Origin: an uncultured Roseburia sp.
GTDB lineage: Bacteria; Bacillota; Clostridia; Lachnospirales; Lachnospiraceae
Reading direction: 5' to 3'
Assembly: GCA_910577925.1 (NCBI GenBank)
Contig: CAJTOI010000001.1
Coordinates: forward strand, 134,645-198,644
DNA: 64,000 nucleotides
In this document: one piece after another, positions 48,017 through 56,683 of the stretch
How positions within the stretch are numbered: position 1 is the first letter of the stretch
How the letters are laid out: every line of letters starts with the position of its first letter
Notes under the pieces: model-generated
Database searches by the model: none
What the model saw: only the letters and a program-made list of their open reading frames with translations
Told to the model about the DNA's origin: nothing
Position numbers and translations under genes: made by a program

Positions 48017-51001
48017 TCACTTCACTTTCACGCTCTTTACCGAAGAGTAGGAACCATAAACTTTCTTTCCGTTTACTGTCCGATAAGCCCGCACTTTATA
48101 GTAGTAAGTCCTGCCGCTCTTTAATTTCCTGTGCGTATATTTTACCGTACTTCCCTTTGTAACGGTCTTGATTTTTTTGTAATTTCCGTCTTTTTTCGTA
48201 CTGCAGCAGATCTCGTAGCCCGACGCACCCGCAACCTTTTCCCATGAGACAGCCGCCTGCTTCTTCCCCGCCTTAAGCGTCACTGCGGCTTTCTGGGGCA
48301 CCGGTTTTGCCGATACCTTTTTGGAAAACTCTCCGGTCACCTGCTCCGACTTTGTCCCCACCGCTCTCAGCTTATAGTAGCAGGTTGTTCCGCTCGTCAG
48401 TCCGCTGTCTGTGTAGGATGTCTTATCTCCGGCAACGGCTGCAATCTTTTTATATTCGCCGTTTTTAGACGAGCTGCGGTATATCAGATACTGATCCGCT
48501 CCCGACACCGTTTTCCAGGTGATCTTCACCTTATTGTAAGCCGCGGATTTCGCAGACACCCCGGCGGGCGCTTTGATATTCACTTTGCTCACTGCAAGCT
48601 TATACGGCGTATCCGAATATCCCACCCAGTTCGACACTTTGACATAATAAGTGCCGGCCGCAAGCAAAATCCCCGTTTTGGCGCACAGCGTATCATATCT
48701 GCTCGTTCCCTGCACATACATGTAGGCATTGACATTTTTGTTCCGCGCATCATAGTACACGGTTTTCCCCTGGCTGTCGTACAGTCTTACCTCCCACTGC
48801 CGGTCAGTCGAGCCCGTATCCGCATGGGCAAACGAAATATTGACCCACGTTTTGCCGGACAGCGTAAACTTATACATGTCCTTGTCGTTTCCGGCGATGG
48901 TACCGTTTACCGCCGTCCCGAGCTTAAGCTTATCTGCGGTGCCGAAATCATTGTTTCCTTCTGTCTCCCACCCGGAAGTTTTGGTGTATTTTACCTTGAC
49001 CTGATATTCGCTGTTGCTGTATCCTGCGGTTTTGCCCCGGCTGTCTGCCGCACTGACCTTCAGATAATACGTCCCCTTAGGCAGTCCGTACTCCGCAAAA
49101 GAAATGCTCTCCTGAAAACCGTTGCTTGAAAACACGGCAAGCTGACTGAATTTCTTATCATACAGGTAAATATAGTAACTTTTCTTTGCATCCGCAAGGT
49201 TCGCATGCTTAAATCCGATCTTAATACAGCCCGCAGCGTCGACGGAAAATTTATAGTAATCCTCATCCTCCGCACTCGAGAGCGCGCCGTAGTACCATTT
49301 GTCCGGCTTTATCTTATTGGCAAGGCTGACATTGTTATTCGACTCCCGTTCCCACGACGAAGACTCCTGATAGGAGGCTCTTAACGTGTAGGTTCCGTTA
49401 TCGTAATTTCCTTTGAACACTACTTTGATATAGTAGTCGCCTGCCGCAAGCCCGATTTTCGTGTCCGAATATTCCACCGAATTGCCCCGGCTGTCAAACT
49501 CGGAATACACGGTTGTCCCGTCTGCGCCGTACAGATACACGTGATAATAATTCTCGTCGACCTTCGCAAGCTGCGCATGGCCGAATTTCAGGCGGACACA
49601 GCCCGCCTTCGCAAGCGTCACCTTATAATAGTCCACATCTTCAATCGACTTTAGAGAACCTCTGTAAGTCTTATTTGGCGCAATCTCTGTCGCGGTCGTC
49701 ACATTCTCGTTATTTTCCCGCTCGAAATATCCCGACTGCGTATATTCCGCCTGAAAACGATATTCGGTATTTTCTTTCCAGGCAGGCCCCATCCCGTGCA
49801 CACACACATAGTAGGTGCCGGCCGTAATACCGATCTGCGCCGAATTTGACGCCGTCGCCCCTCCCGTGACAAAAAAGCCGGTTATCACATCGTAATTCGC
49901 ATTGTACAGCGATACCGTGTAGTACTGACTGTTTTCTTTATAGATCTCATGCAGAAAATTGATTTTTACCGCGCCGTTTTTCTTCACGGTAAATTTGAAA
50001 TAATCCTCCTGGCCGCCGAGATTCCCCGCGGTTCCCGTCAGTGTATTTCCGTTGTAAAACTTATTCACGGAAATTTCATCCGCTGTCCAAAACGAATCGT
50101 TGTCCTCCGACTCCCAGTCGTCGGCCGCCGTATACTTACAGCGAAACTCTACGGCGACCTCCGCTCTGCCTGTCTTTGTGTACACGACATAATAAGTTCC
50201 GGGCTCTGCACCGATTCTGCCGCTCTCGGCCGTCCCGTTATACGCAACCGGCCTGCTCTCTGTCAGCGGGGTAAGGTCCTCGCTGACAACCATATAGCTG
50301 CCGCATTTTTCCGCATTCGCGGACGCGCTGACGGAAAAATATCCCTTTTGTTTTACTTCGATCTTAAAATAGGCGGCGTCCGTACTTGCCGCGGTATAGC
50401 GATAGGAACCGTTCAGCGGAATGGTCCCCGCCGACGCCTGCCCTGCCCCTCTTATTTCGGAAACAGCCGAAAGCTCCTCATCCTCCGCGCGCTCCGTATC
50501 TTCGGCGTCCTCCGTGTCCTCCGTCATTTCCGAGGCGTCCATATTCTCTGTATCTTCCGTATCTTTGGTATTCTCCGTTTCTCCAGCGGTTTCGGTATTC
50601 CCGGCGTCCTCCGTGTCCTCCGTCATTTCCGACGGGGCCATATTCTCTGTATCTTCCGTATCTTCGGTATTCTCCGTGGTTTCGGAAGCTTCCGCGTCCT
50701 CCGTATCTTCGGTATGCTCCGTTCCCTCAGCGGTTTCGGTATCCCCGGCGTCCTCCGTATCTTCTGTTGTTTCCGAAGGTTCCGCTTCTTCCGTGATTCT
50801 GATCCCTCCCGCAGCTCCGGCGTTCTCCGTCGTTTCGGAAGCTTCCGTATCCTCCGCCGTCTCACCGCTCTCTTCTACCGCAGTCGTTCCGTTCCGCTCT
50901 CCGGCATACACCGCAGCTCCTGCGGTCAGCGCTTCACCGATCCCGATCGATAAACTCAAAATCAGACTGATTATAAGATTTCTCCGCCGTTTTCCTGCCA
51001 T
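48017..51001 (-). CDS. Large secreted protein: acidic T/E/D-repeat stalk, PPC-like repeats and two FN3 domains
   Basis: A 994-aa protein with a signal peptide (~1-34, RRRNLIISLILSLSIGIGEA). Residues ~40-185 are a low-complexity Thr/Glu/Asp segment (TEDTEDAG, SETTENTEDT units). Then come about five pre-peptidase C-terminal-like beta-sandwich repeats. Four are marked by W/F-E-x-E-x-N-N openings (DWESEDND, FERENNEN, WERESNNN, WETEGNND), each ending in a YYVKV-type strand. Two fibronectin III domains close the protein (~805-990; PAGVSAKSAAYNKVKITWKT, GYEICCSTKKDGNYKKIKTV). I see no protease domain, LPxTG or SLH anchor. It is probably an extracellular adhesive or carbohydrate-contacting protein. 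The SD is weak (GGGATGCGG region). Confidence 0.88.
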   Translation of the reverse strand: MAGKRRRNLIISLILSLSIGIGEALTAGAAVYAGERNGTTAVEESGETAEDTEASETTENAGAAGGIRITEEAEPSETTEDTEDAGDTETAEGTEHTEDTEDAEASETTENTEDTEDTENMAPSEMTEDTEDAGNTETAGETENTKDTEDTENMDASEMTEDTEDAEDTERAEDEELSAVSEIRGAGQASAGTIPLNGSYRYTAASTDAAYFKIEVKQKGYFSVSASANAEKCGSYMVVSEDLTPLTESRPVAYNGTAESGRIGAEPGTYYVVYTKTGRAEVAVEFRCKYTAADDWESEDNDSFWTADEISVNKFYNGNTLTGTAGNLGGQEDYFKFTVKKNGAVKINFLHEIYKENSQYYTVSLYNANYDVITGFFVTGGATASNSAQIGITAGTYYVCVHGMGPAWKENTEYRFQAEYTQSGYFERENNENVTTATEIAPNKTYRGSLKSIEDVDYYKVTLAKAGCVRLKFGHAQLAKVDENYYHVYLYGADGTTVYSEFDSRGNSVEYSDTKIGLAAGDYYIKVVFKGNYDNGTYTLRASYQESSSWERESNNNVSLANKIKPDKWYYGALSSAEDEDYYKFSVDAAGCIKIGFKHANLADAKKSYYIYLYDKKFSQLAVFSSNGFQESISFAEYGLPKGTYYLKVSAADSRGKTAGYSNSEYQVKVKYTKTSGWETEGNNDFGTADKLKLGTAVNGTIAGNDKDMYKFTLSGKTWVNISFAHADTGSTDRQWEVRLYDSQGKTVYYDARNKNVNAYMYVQGTSRYDTLCAKTGILLAAGTYYVKVSNWVGYSDTPYKLAVSKVNIKAPAGVSAKSAAYNKVKITWKTVSGADQYLIYRSSSKNGEYKKIAAVAGDKTSYTDSGLTSGTTCYYKLRAVGTKSEQVTGEFSKKVSAKPVPQKAAVTLKAGKKQAAVSWEKVAGASGYEICCSTKKDGNYKKIKTVTKGSTVKYTHRKLKSGRTYYYKVRAYRTVNGKKVYGSYSSVKSVKVK
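50440..50880 (-). repeat. Low-complexity repeat encoding the T/E/D segment
   Basis: Many diverged copies of 9- to 15-bp units such as gtcctccgtatcttcggt-like blocks (sense: ACxGAGGAyACsGAr). Likely to vary in length by slippage. The repeat keeps several frames open on both strands, which makes a false long ORF on the plus strand. Confidence 0.85.
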
Positions 51002-51033
51002 TACACCGCATCCCCTTCTGAAAATCCTAACTT

Positions 51034-51062
51034 ATTGTACCATCCCTGTCAAAATCTGTCAC
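51034..51062 (-). promoter_or_regulatory. Promoter of the large secreted protein gene
   Basis: On the minus strand GTGACA (51057-51062), a 17-bp spacer and TACAAT (51034-51039). An alternative is TTGACA (51048-51053) with TAGGAT, also 17 bp apart. Confidence 0.6.
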
Positions 51063-51090
51063 CATGATTTTGCCGAAAAGGGGCTCTGTT

Positions 51091-51119
51091 TTGACATTTT
51101 GAATAAACTGTATTATCAT
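51091..51119 (+). promoter_or_regulatory. Promoter of the PHP phosphoesterase gene
   Basis: A consensus TTGACA (51091-51096), a 17-bp spacer and TATCAT (51114-51119), 30 bp before the start. Confidence 0.8.
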
Positions 51120-51149
51120 GTCTATAATTTATTTGAAAGGAGCGTCTCT

Positions 51150-52055
51150 ATGGATCATCGAATCGTTGACTTACATGTGCACTCGAACAAATCGGACGGT
51201 ACACTCACCCCGGCCGAGCTGGTGTCCGCCGCAAAAGAAGCCGGTTTATCAGCGTTTGCCCTGACGGACCACGACACGGTCGACGGGATTCCGGAAGCCA
51301 TGCATTTGGCCCGCCGGTCGGATATCGACCTGATCCCCGGCATTGAACTCTCCACACACTATGAACTCCCCCGCGAATCCCCGGGTTCCCGCAGCCGCAG
51401 GAAAACTCCCGCAAAAGAGATTCACATTGTGGGGCTGTTTATCGACCCCGACAATCCGATTTTACAGCAGAAGCTTCGGGAATTCCGCCGCTGCCGCGAC
51501 GAGCGCAATGCGGCCATAGTCGACGCGCTCCAAAAAGAGGGCTTTGCCATCACAATGGAAGCCCTGACGGCCGAAAACCCCGACTGTGTCATCACGCGCG
51601 CCAACATCGCCCGCTTTCTGTGTGAGCACGGCATGATCAAAACCCGCCGGGAAGTTTTTGACAAATATATCGGCGACGGATGCCGCTGCTACGTGGGACG
51701 CTTTATGATTACCCCGATGGATGCGGTATCGCTGATCCATCAGGCCGGCGGTACCGCCGTTCTCGCACATCCGCTGCTCTACCGTCTCGGAAGCGCCGAC
51801 TTACAGCGGCTGATCGATGACTTAAAAGCCGCGGGCCTTGACGGCATCGAAGCCCTCTACTCGACTTACACGGCCGGCGAAGAGCAGCTTGTCCGAAACC
51901 TTGCAAAAGAAAACAAACTTGCCGTCAGCGGCGGCTCCGATTTCCACGGCGCCAACAAACCCCATATCCGCCTCGGTATCGGAACGGGTACGCTGCGCGT
52001 CCCATACTCCGTGCTTGAAACTTTAAAAAATTGCCGCAGAAAAAGCGGCCTTTAG
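51150..52055 (+). CDS. PHP-domain phosphoesterase
   Basis: A 301-aa metal-dependent phosphoesterase with a single PHP domain (YciV/TrpH-like, relatives hydrolyse 3',5'-nucleoside bisphosphates or RNA 5' ends). Metal ligands are seen in DLHVHSNKSDG near residue 7, ALTDHDTVDG near 37, GIELSTHYE near 63, VLAHPLLYRLG near 203 and GGSDFHGANKPH near 260. GAAAGGAG lies 8 nt before the ATG at 51150; the much longer upstream frame is antisense to the T/E/D repeats and is not coding. The stop codon lies inside the hairpin shared with the HAD operon. Confidence 0.93.
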   Translation: MDHRIVDLHVHSNKSDGTLTPAELVSAAKEAGLSAFALTDHDTVDGIPEAMHLARRSDIDLIPGIELSTHYELPRESPGSRSRRKTPAKEIHIVGLFIDPDNPILQQKLREFRRCRDERNAAIVDALQKEGFAITMEALTAENPDCVITRANIARFLCEHGMIKTRREVFDKYIGDGCRCYVGRFMITPMDAVSLIHQAGGTAVLAHPLLYRLGSADLQRLIDDLKAAGLDGIEALYSTYTAGEEQLVRNLAKENKLAVSGGSDFHGANKPHIRLGIGTGTLRVPYSVLETLKNCRRKSGL

Positions 52056-52070
52056 ATATTGCAAGGCCGC
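52040..52070 (-). terminator. Terminator of the pheA-ppk-HAD operon
   Basis: On the minus strand GCGGCCTT-N10-AAGGCCGC is followed by TTTTT. It overlaps the PHP stop codon on the other strand. Confidence 0.85.
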
Positions 52071-52085
52071 CTGCTGTCTTATCTG

Positions 52086-52898
52086 CTACAAGATAAATTT
52101 TTCGATTACTTCCGCGATCGCATCATGGTTATTGTCATTTTCCGTTATGTACTCCGCAGCCTCTTTGGTCTGCGGAATCGCATTCTTCACTGCAATTCCC
52201 ACATGCGCTTTGCGTATCATGGAAATATCGTTTTCTTCGTCCCCGACCGCGACCGTGCAGTCCGCCGGCATATTTAAAATCTTCGTCAGCTGTTCGATCC
52301 CGCTGCCCTTGCTGGTACCCAAGGGGCAATATTCCAAATACTGTCTGCTGGAAAAGAAACTCGAACACTTTCCCTCCGCCCATTTCTCATTTCTCTTCTG
52401 GAAGGTTTCAAGACGTTCCCTCTTATAAAGGTCTATCAAAAGCACCTTCTGAGGCTCCTCGTCAAGCAGGTCCAACACATTGTCACACAGCTTATACGAC
52501 AGACGGTTACTAGCCCGGTACGAGTCTAACTCCCTCGTATGCTTGGTGGTAATGATATCGGTATTGTTGTAGGTTTGAATATAAATTCCTGCTCTTTCCG
52601 CGCGCTCAAACAGCTCCTGCACAACCTCAACCGGAATCGAGCGCTTCATCAGCGTCCGGTCCGCCGAACAGTCATACAGCACGGAACCGTTAAAGGCAAT
52701 CATATAGCAGCCCGGCAGTGTAAGTCCCAATTCCCGGGCTACGATTCTTCCGCTCTCGACGGTTCTCCCGGTCGCAAGCACAAGATAATGTCCCTTGTCA
52801 AGCATCTTGCGGATTGCGGCGCGGTTGCGCTCCGTGACGTACTTCCCGTCATTCAATAATGTCCCGTCCAAATCTGCAAACAATATTTTATTGTTCAT
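52086..52898 (-). CDS. HAD-superfamily hydrolase, Cof type
   Basis: A 270-aa Cof/IIB-type HAD phosphatase. Motif I is FADLDGTLL near residue 8, motif II YLVLATGRT near 38 with GYYMIAFNGS-like CYMIAFNGSVLYD, motif III Lys in SKGSGIEQL near 195 and motif IV VGDEENDISMI near 218. The cap domain lies between. Substrates of this class are sugar phosphates or cofactors; none can be named here. GGAGG lies 7 nt from the ATG, 30 bp behind ppk, in the same operon. Confidence 0.93.
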   Translation of the reverse strand: MNNKILFADLDGTLLNDGKYVTERNRAAIRKMLDKGHYLVLATGRTVESGRIVARELGLTLPGCYMIAFNGSVLYDCSADRTLMKRSIPVEVVQELFERAERAGIYIQTYNNTDIITTKHTRELDSYRASNRLSYKLCDNVLDLLDEEPQKVLLIDLYKRERLETFQKRNEKWAEGKCSSFFSSRQYLEYCPLGTSKGSGIEQLTKILNMPADCTVAVGDEENDISMIRKAHVGIAVKNAIPQTKEAAEYITENDNNHDAIAEVIEKFIL

Positions 52899-52928
52899 AA
52901 CATTTCCTCCGTATACCCCGTCACCGCA

Positions 52929-55064
52929 TTATTCGGGCTCCGCCGGTATAAATACACGTTCACGATAAACATGATCCTGCTTCGGAACCATCGCAATCGC
53001 CTCCTCACAAAATTTTTCCTGAGAGTTCAATGGAACTTTTCCTCTTTTATCCATTTTCTCATAATTTCCGTCAGATTTCAAGACATGTGCCTTCATATTA
53101 TCAGATAGTTCAACAAATAGTATGTGTTTAACATCCTCTTTTAATTTTTCATCCAATATCGGAAATAAAATCTCAACACGCCGGTCAAGATTGCGCGGCA
53201 TCCAGTCCGCGCTGCCCATATATAGCTCCTCATTCCCGTCATTCAAAAAGTAAAAGATGCGGCTGTGCTCCAGAAAATTGCCGACGATGGAGTGCACCGA
53301 GATATTCTCGCTGAGCCCCGGAATGCCCACCTTAAGGCAGCAGATGCCGCGGACAATGAGCTCGATCTTTACCCCGGCAGCGGAGGCCTCATACAGCGCC
53401 TCGATAATTCCCCTGTCGCACAGAGAATTCATTTTCGCCACGATACGCGCCGGCTTCCCGCCTCTCGCATGCTTTGTCTCCCGCTCAATCAGCCGCATAA
53501 AACGCTTGCGGAGCCAGATGGGCGCAACCGACAGCTCATTCCAGGAAAGCGGCTCCGAGTAGCCGGAGAGCATATTAAACACCGCAGTCGCATCCTCTCC
53601 GATCGCCTCCTGACAGGTAAAAATGCCGCAGTCCGTATAAAGCTTCGCCGTGGAATCGTTATAATTTCCGGTGCCAAGATGCACATACCGGCGGATTCCG
53701 TCCTCCTCCCGGCGCACCACAAGCGCAATCTTGCTGTGCGTCTTCAGCCCGACGAGACCGTAGATCACATGGCAGCCCGCTTTCTCAAGCTTTTTGGCCC
53801 AGACGATATTGTTCTCCTCGTCAAACCGCGCTTTTAACTCCACGAGAACGGAAACCTGCTTTCCGTTTTCCGCCGCCTGCGCAAGGGACGCAATAATCGG
53901 CGAATTTCCGCTGACGCGGTACAGTGTCTGCTTGATGGCAAGCACATCCGGATCCGCGGCCGCCTGCCGGATAAAGTCCACCACCGGGTCAAAGGTCTGA
54001 TACGGATGGTGCAGCAGGATATCCCCTTTTCGGATTTCGGCAAAAATATCTTCTCCCGGCTCAATGCGCGGAACCCGCTGCGGCACGTACGGCTTATTGC
54101 GCAGATGCTCACAGTCCGGCAGTCCGTACATCTTCATGAGAAACGTAAAATCAATCGGCCCGGATATCTTAAAGATATCCTCCTCGGCCACTTTTAATTC
54201 CTCTTTCAGAAAACGAAGAAGCTTGCCGTTTATCCCGCTCTCCACCTCGAGCCGGATCACCTCTCCCCACTGCCGCTTTTTCAGCTGCTTTTGAATCTCT
54301 TTGAGCAGATCCGCCGCCTCGTCCTCGTCGATGGGCAGATCCGCATTCCGCATAACACGATAAGGATAGGCACACAGCACCTTATTATTCAAAAACAGTT
54401 TCCCGATATTTTTTTCGATTATCTGTTCGAGCAGGATAAACGCACGGCCGTCCTCTGTTTCGGACGGAATCTGCACCAGGCGCGGCAGGCCGCCGGGCAC
54501 CTGAACCGTCGCAAATTCCACCGTGTCTTTCGGGCTTTTTCCCTTTTTATTTTCCAGCATCGCAGCGATATTGAGCGTCTTGTTCCGTATCAGCGGAAAC
54601 GGACGCGAAGCATCCACCGCCATCGGAGTCAGAACCGGATACACATTTTCGTCAAAATAGCGGTCGACAAACTCCGCCTGCGGCCCGTCGAGCTTTTCAA
54701 ACTCGTCTATCACATCTATGTGCTGTTTGCGCAAAAGCGGCAGCAGCGAACGATTGTAGATGCCGTACTGCTCTTCCACAAGCTCTCTCGTTTTGACATT
54801 GATCTCGGCCAGCTGCTCTGCGGCCGTCATTCCCGCGATATCGCGCTTGCGGTAGTCCGCGTGCACCATATCTTTGAGCGAGGCTACCCGGACCATGAAA
54901 AACTCGTCGAGATTGGAAGATGTGATGCTGACAAACTTTAAGCGTTCCAGCAGAGGGATGCTCTTGTCTCTGGCCTCATGCAGTACTCTTCTGTCAAACT
55001 TCAGCCAGCTCAGTTCACGATTTTCAAAATATTCCGGATTGCCGAATTCCTTTTTTTTATCCAT
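52929..55064 (-). CDS. ppk: Polyphosphate kinase (PPK1)
   Basis: Reversibly makes polyphosphate from ATP. The 711-aa enzyme has the N domain (FENRELSWLKFDRRVLHEAR), H domain, and two catalytic PLD-like domains. The autophosphorylated His lies in GLKTHSKIALVVRREEDG near residue 430, with HLGTGNYNDSTAKLYTD after it. GSADWMPRNLDRRVEILFPI marks the second catalytic domain. The ATG at 55064 has GGAGAGG upstream. It lies 59 bp after the ppx-like gene in one operon. Confidence 0.97.
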   Translation of the reverse strand: MDKKKEFGNPEYFENRELSWLKFDRRVLHEARDKSIPLLERLKFVSITSSNLDEFFMVRVASLKDMVHADYRKRDIAGMTAAEQLAEINVKTRELVEEQYGIYNRSLLPLLRKQHIDVIDEFEKLDGPQAEFVDRYFDENVYPVLTPMAVDASRPFPLIRNKTLNIAAMLENKKGKSPKDTVEFATVQVPGGLPRLVQIPSETEDGRAFILLEQIIEKNIGKLFLNNKVLCAYPYRVMRNADLPIDEDEAADLLKEIQKQLKKRQWGEVIRLEVESGINGKLLRFLKEELKVAEEDIFKISGPIDFTFLMKMYGLPDCEHLRNKPYVPQRVPRIEPGEDIFAEIRKGDILLHHPYQTFDPVVDFIRQAAADPDVLAIKQTLYRVSGNSPIIASLAQAAENGKQVSVLVELKARFDEENNIVWAKKLEKAGCHVIYGLVGLKTHSKIALVVRREEDGIRRYVHLGTGNYNDSTAKLYTDCGIFTCQEAIGEDATAVFNMLSGYSEPLSWNELSVAPIWLRKRFMRLIERETKHARGGKPARIVAKMNSLCDRGIIEALYEASAAGVKIELIVRGICCLKVGIPGLSENISVHSIVGNFLEHSRIFYFLNDGNEELYMGSADWMPRNLDRRVEILFPILDEKLKEDVKHILFVELSDNMKAHVLKSDGNYEKMDKRGKVPLNSQEKFCEEAIAMVPKQDHVYRERVFIPAEPE

Positions 55065-55123
55065 AAAGCCCTCTCCATTCCCACAGCTGCGCGGTCGGTA
55101 AGAACGCCGTCTCTGCATTCTTC

Positions 55124-56659
55124 TCAGCTGTATACTCTCTTTTCCCGAATCACCGGTCTGATGCAGAACACATCTTCAAAAAAGGCCGTTTTCGCATCAA
55201 ACAAAGTCCTTTCCAGCGCAAGGTCCTCGGCCGTCTCAATCGTAATGACAAGCTCTCTTCCCCGCACGACGGTTTTAACGTTTTTAAACTTCTGCCTGTG
55301 ACTGCGGTCCATCGCATTGGCAACCCGAAGAATCGCCGACAGTTTTGCCACAGTCAGGTAGGTTTCCTCGTCAAACTGTTCCGCCACCTCCTCATACGGA
55401 ACCAGCGGATACGTATTATACAATACCGTATTTGCCACAATCTGTCGTTCCCGGTGCGTAAGCCCCATAATCTCACACGCCATGATAATATTGTAGGAGC
55501 ACTCCGGCCCGTTTGCCAGACTGATATATTTTCCGCAGTCGTGCAGAATCGCGGCCACCCGCAGCAGCAGACGCTCCCTGTTTCCCATGCCGTGTTCCTT
55601 TTTCATACTGTCGAAAATCTGCGTGGACATCTGCGTGAGCGCATCGATATGCGGCGAATAGCTCATATAGCGGTCCGACAGGCTTTTTGCCGCGGAGATG
55701 ATATCCTCCTCAAAATCGTGGCATACCTTATAAATCCGGTTGCGCTCCGCATAGTCGCAGGCGATTCCGTCACTGATCAGCGCGCCCGACGACCAGATCA
55801 TTCCCGCTCCGAGCTTTTCCGCCATCCACCTGCAGATAACCATATAGGGAACAATCAGCGCATCCCTCTCGTTTAAAAGCCCCAGATCCTCGGAAATCTG
55901 CTCTAAGCTCTTCCGCTCAAGCTTTTCGAGATAGCGTGCAAAGCGGTCGCTCTCCACGAGATTTGTATTGTGCTTTTTTTCCACCTTGCGGGCCAGTTCC
56001 CGGACATAATCACCGGCCAGTATGAGATACGAGATATCGACCTTCTTCATGTACATGGCCCGGAATACCGCAAGCTCCTTTTCTACCATCTCCTCAATCT
56101 GCGTCTCGTACTGGGTGAGACTGCTGCTCTTTCCGGAGAGCTGTTCGCGCATGCGCATCGTCCCGAGCCCGAGGTGCTGTGTGGTGATGACCTTCCCCTT
56201 TGAAAAAATCGTGATCTGCAGCCCGGCGCCGCCGACGTCGACCACGGCAGCCCCTTTCTGTATCATCTCTTCAAACGCCTCCTGCATGGCGATGGCCTTA
56301 TAACAGATAAAACGATACTCGGAGTTGCTTAAAATGCGGACGCTAAGACCGGTCCGGCGCTTAATCTGATCCAGGATAAACAGCTCGTTGCTGGCCTCCC
56401 GTATCACGGCCGCCGCACAGACCTCGTAGTGCTGCACCTTATAGGATTTCATAATCTTTACAAACTCACGGAGGGTGTCGCAGAGCTCCTCCACAAGCGG
56501 GTAGCCGATGCGTCCCGCAGAATACGCATCTCTGCCGAGCTCGATTCTGCGCCTCACATAATCAATGTCACGCATTTTTTTCCGCGCGGACATCTCAAAT
56601 ATTTTGATGCTCACCTCATAGGAGCCGATGTAGACGGCTGCAAACGTATCAATTCCCAA
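55124..56659 (-). CDS. ppx: Ppx/GppA-type exopolyphosphatase with HD domain
   Basis: A 511-aa two-part protein. The N-terminal ASKHA fold (~1-300) has DTFAAVYIGSYEVSIKIFEM in place of the usual DIGSN motif and DVGGAGLQITIFSKG near 143 in place of DIGGGSTEL; GLGTMRMREQL follows. The C-terminal HD domain (~320-500) has VAAILHDCGKYISLANG. Ppx/GppA enzymes remove phosphate from polyphosphate or the pppGpp 5' end. The less canonical motifs mean activity should not be assumed. Adjacent to ppk and a DUF815 ATPase, which supports a polyphosphate role. Confidence 0.88.
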   Translation of the reverse strand: MGIDTFAAVYIGSYEVSIKIFEMSARKKMRDIDYVRRRIELGRDAYSAGRIGYPLVEELCDTLREFVKIMKSYKVQHYEVCAAAVIREASNELFILDQIKRRTGLSVRILSNSEYRFICYKAIAMQEAFEEMIQKGAAVVDVGGAGLQITIFSKGKVITTQHLGLGTMRMREQLSGKSSSLTQYETQIEEMVEKELAVFRAMYMKKVDISYLILAGDYVRELARKVEKKHNTNLVESDRFARYLEKLERKSLEQISEDLGLLNERDALIVPYMVICRWMAEKLGAGMIWSSGALISDGIACDYAERNRIYKVCHDFEEDIISAAKSLSDRYMSYSPHIDALTQMSTQIFDSMKKEHGMGNRERLLLRVAAILHDCGKYISLANGPECSYNIIMACEIMGLTHRERQIVANTVLYNTYPLVPYEEVAEQFDEETYLTVAKLSAILRVANAMDRSHRQKFKNVKTVVRGRELVITIETAEDLALERTLFDAKTAFFEDVFCIRPVIREKRVYS

Positions 56660-56683
56660 GACCTTTCCCTCCGTTTCTTCCCC

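Noticed and set aside
49949..50953. A 334-codon plus-strand frame rich in FGILR repeats
   Set aside because: Antisense shadow of the T/E/D repeat and PPC domains.
50421..51149. Long plus-strand frame leading in frame into the PHP gene (Ser/Val-rich, ~240 codons)
   Set aside because: It is the antisense of the T/E/D repeat of the secreted protein. The PHP gene has its own promoter, SD and ATG at 51150.
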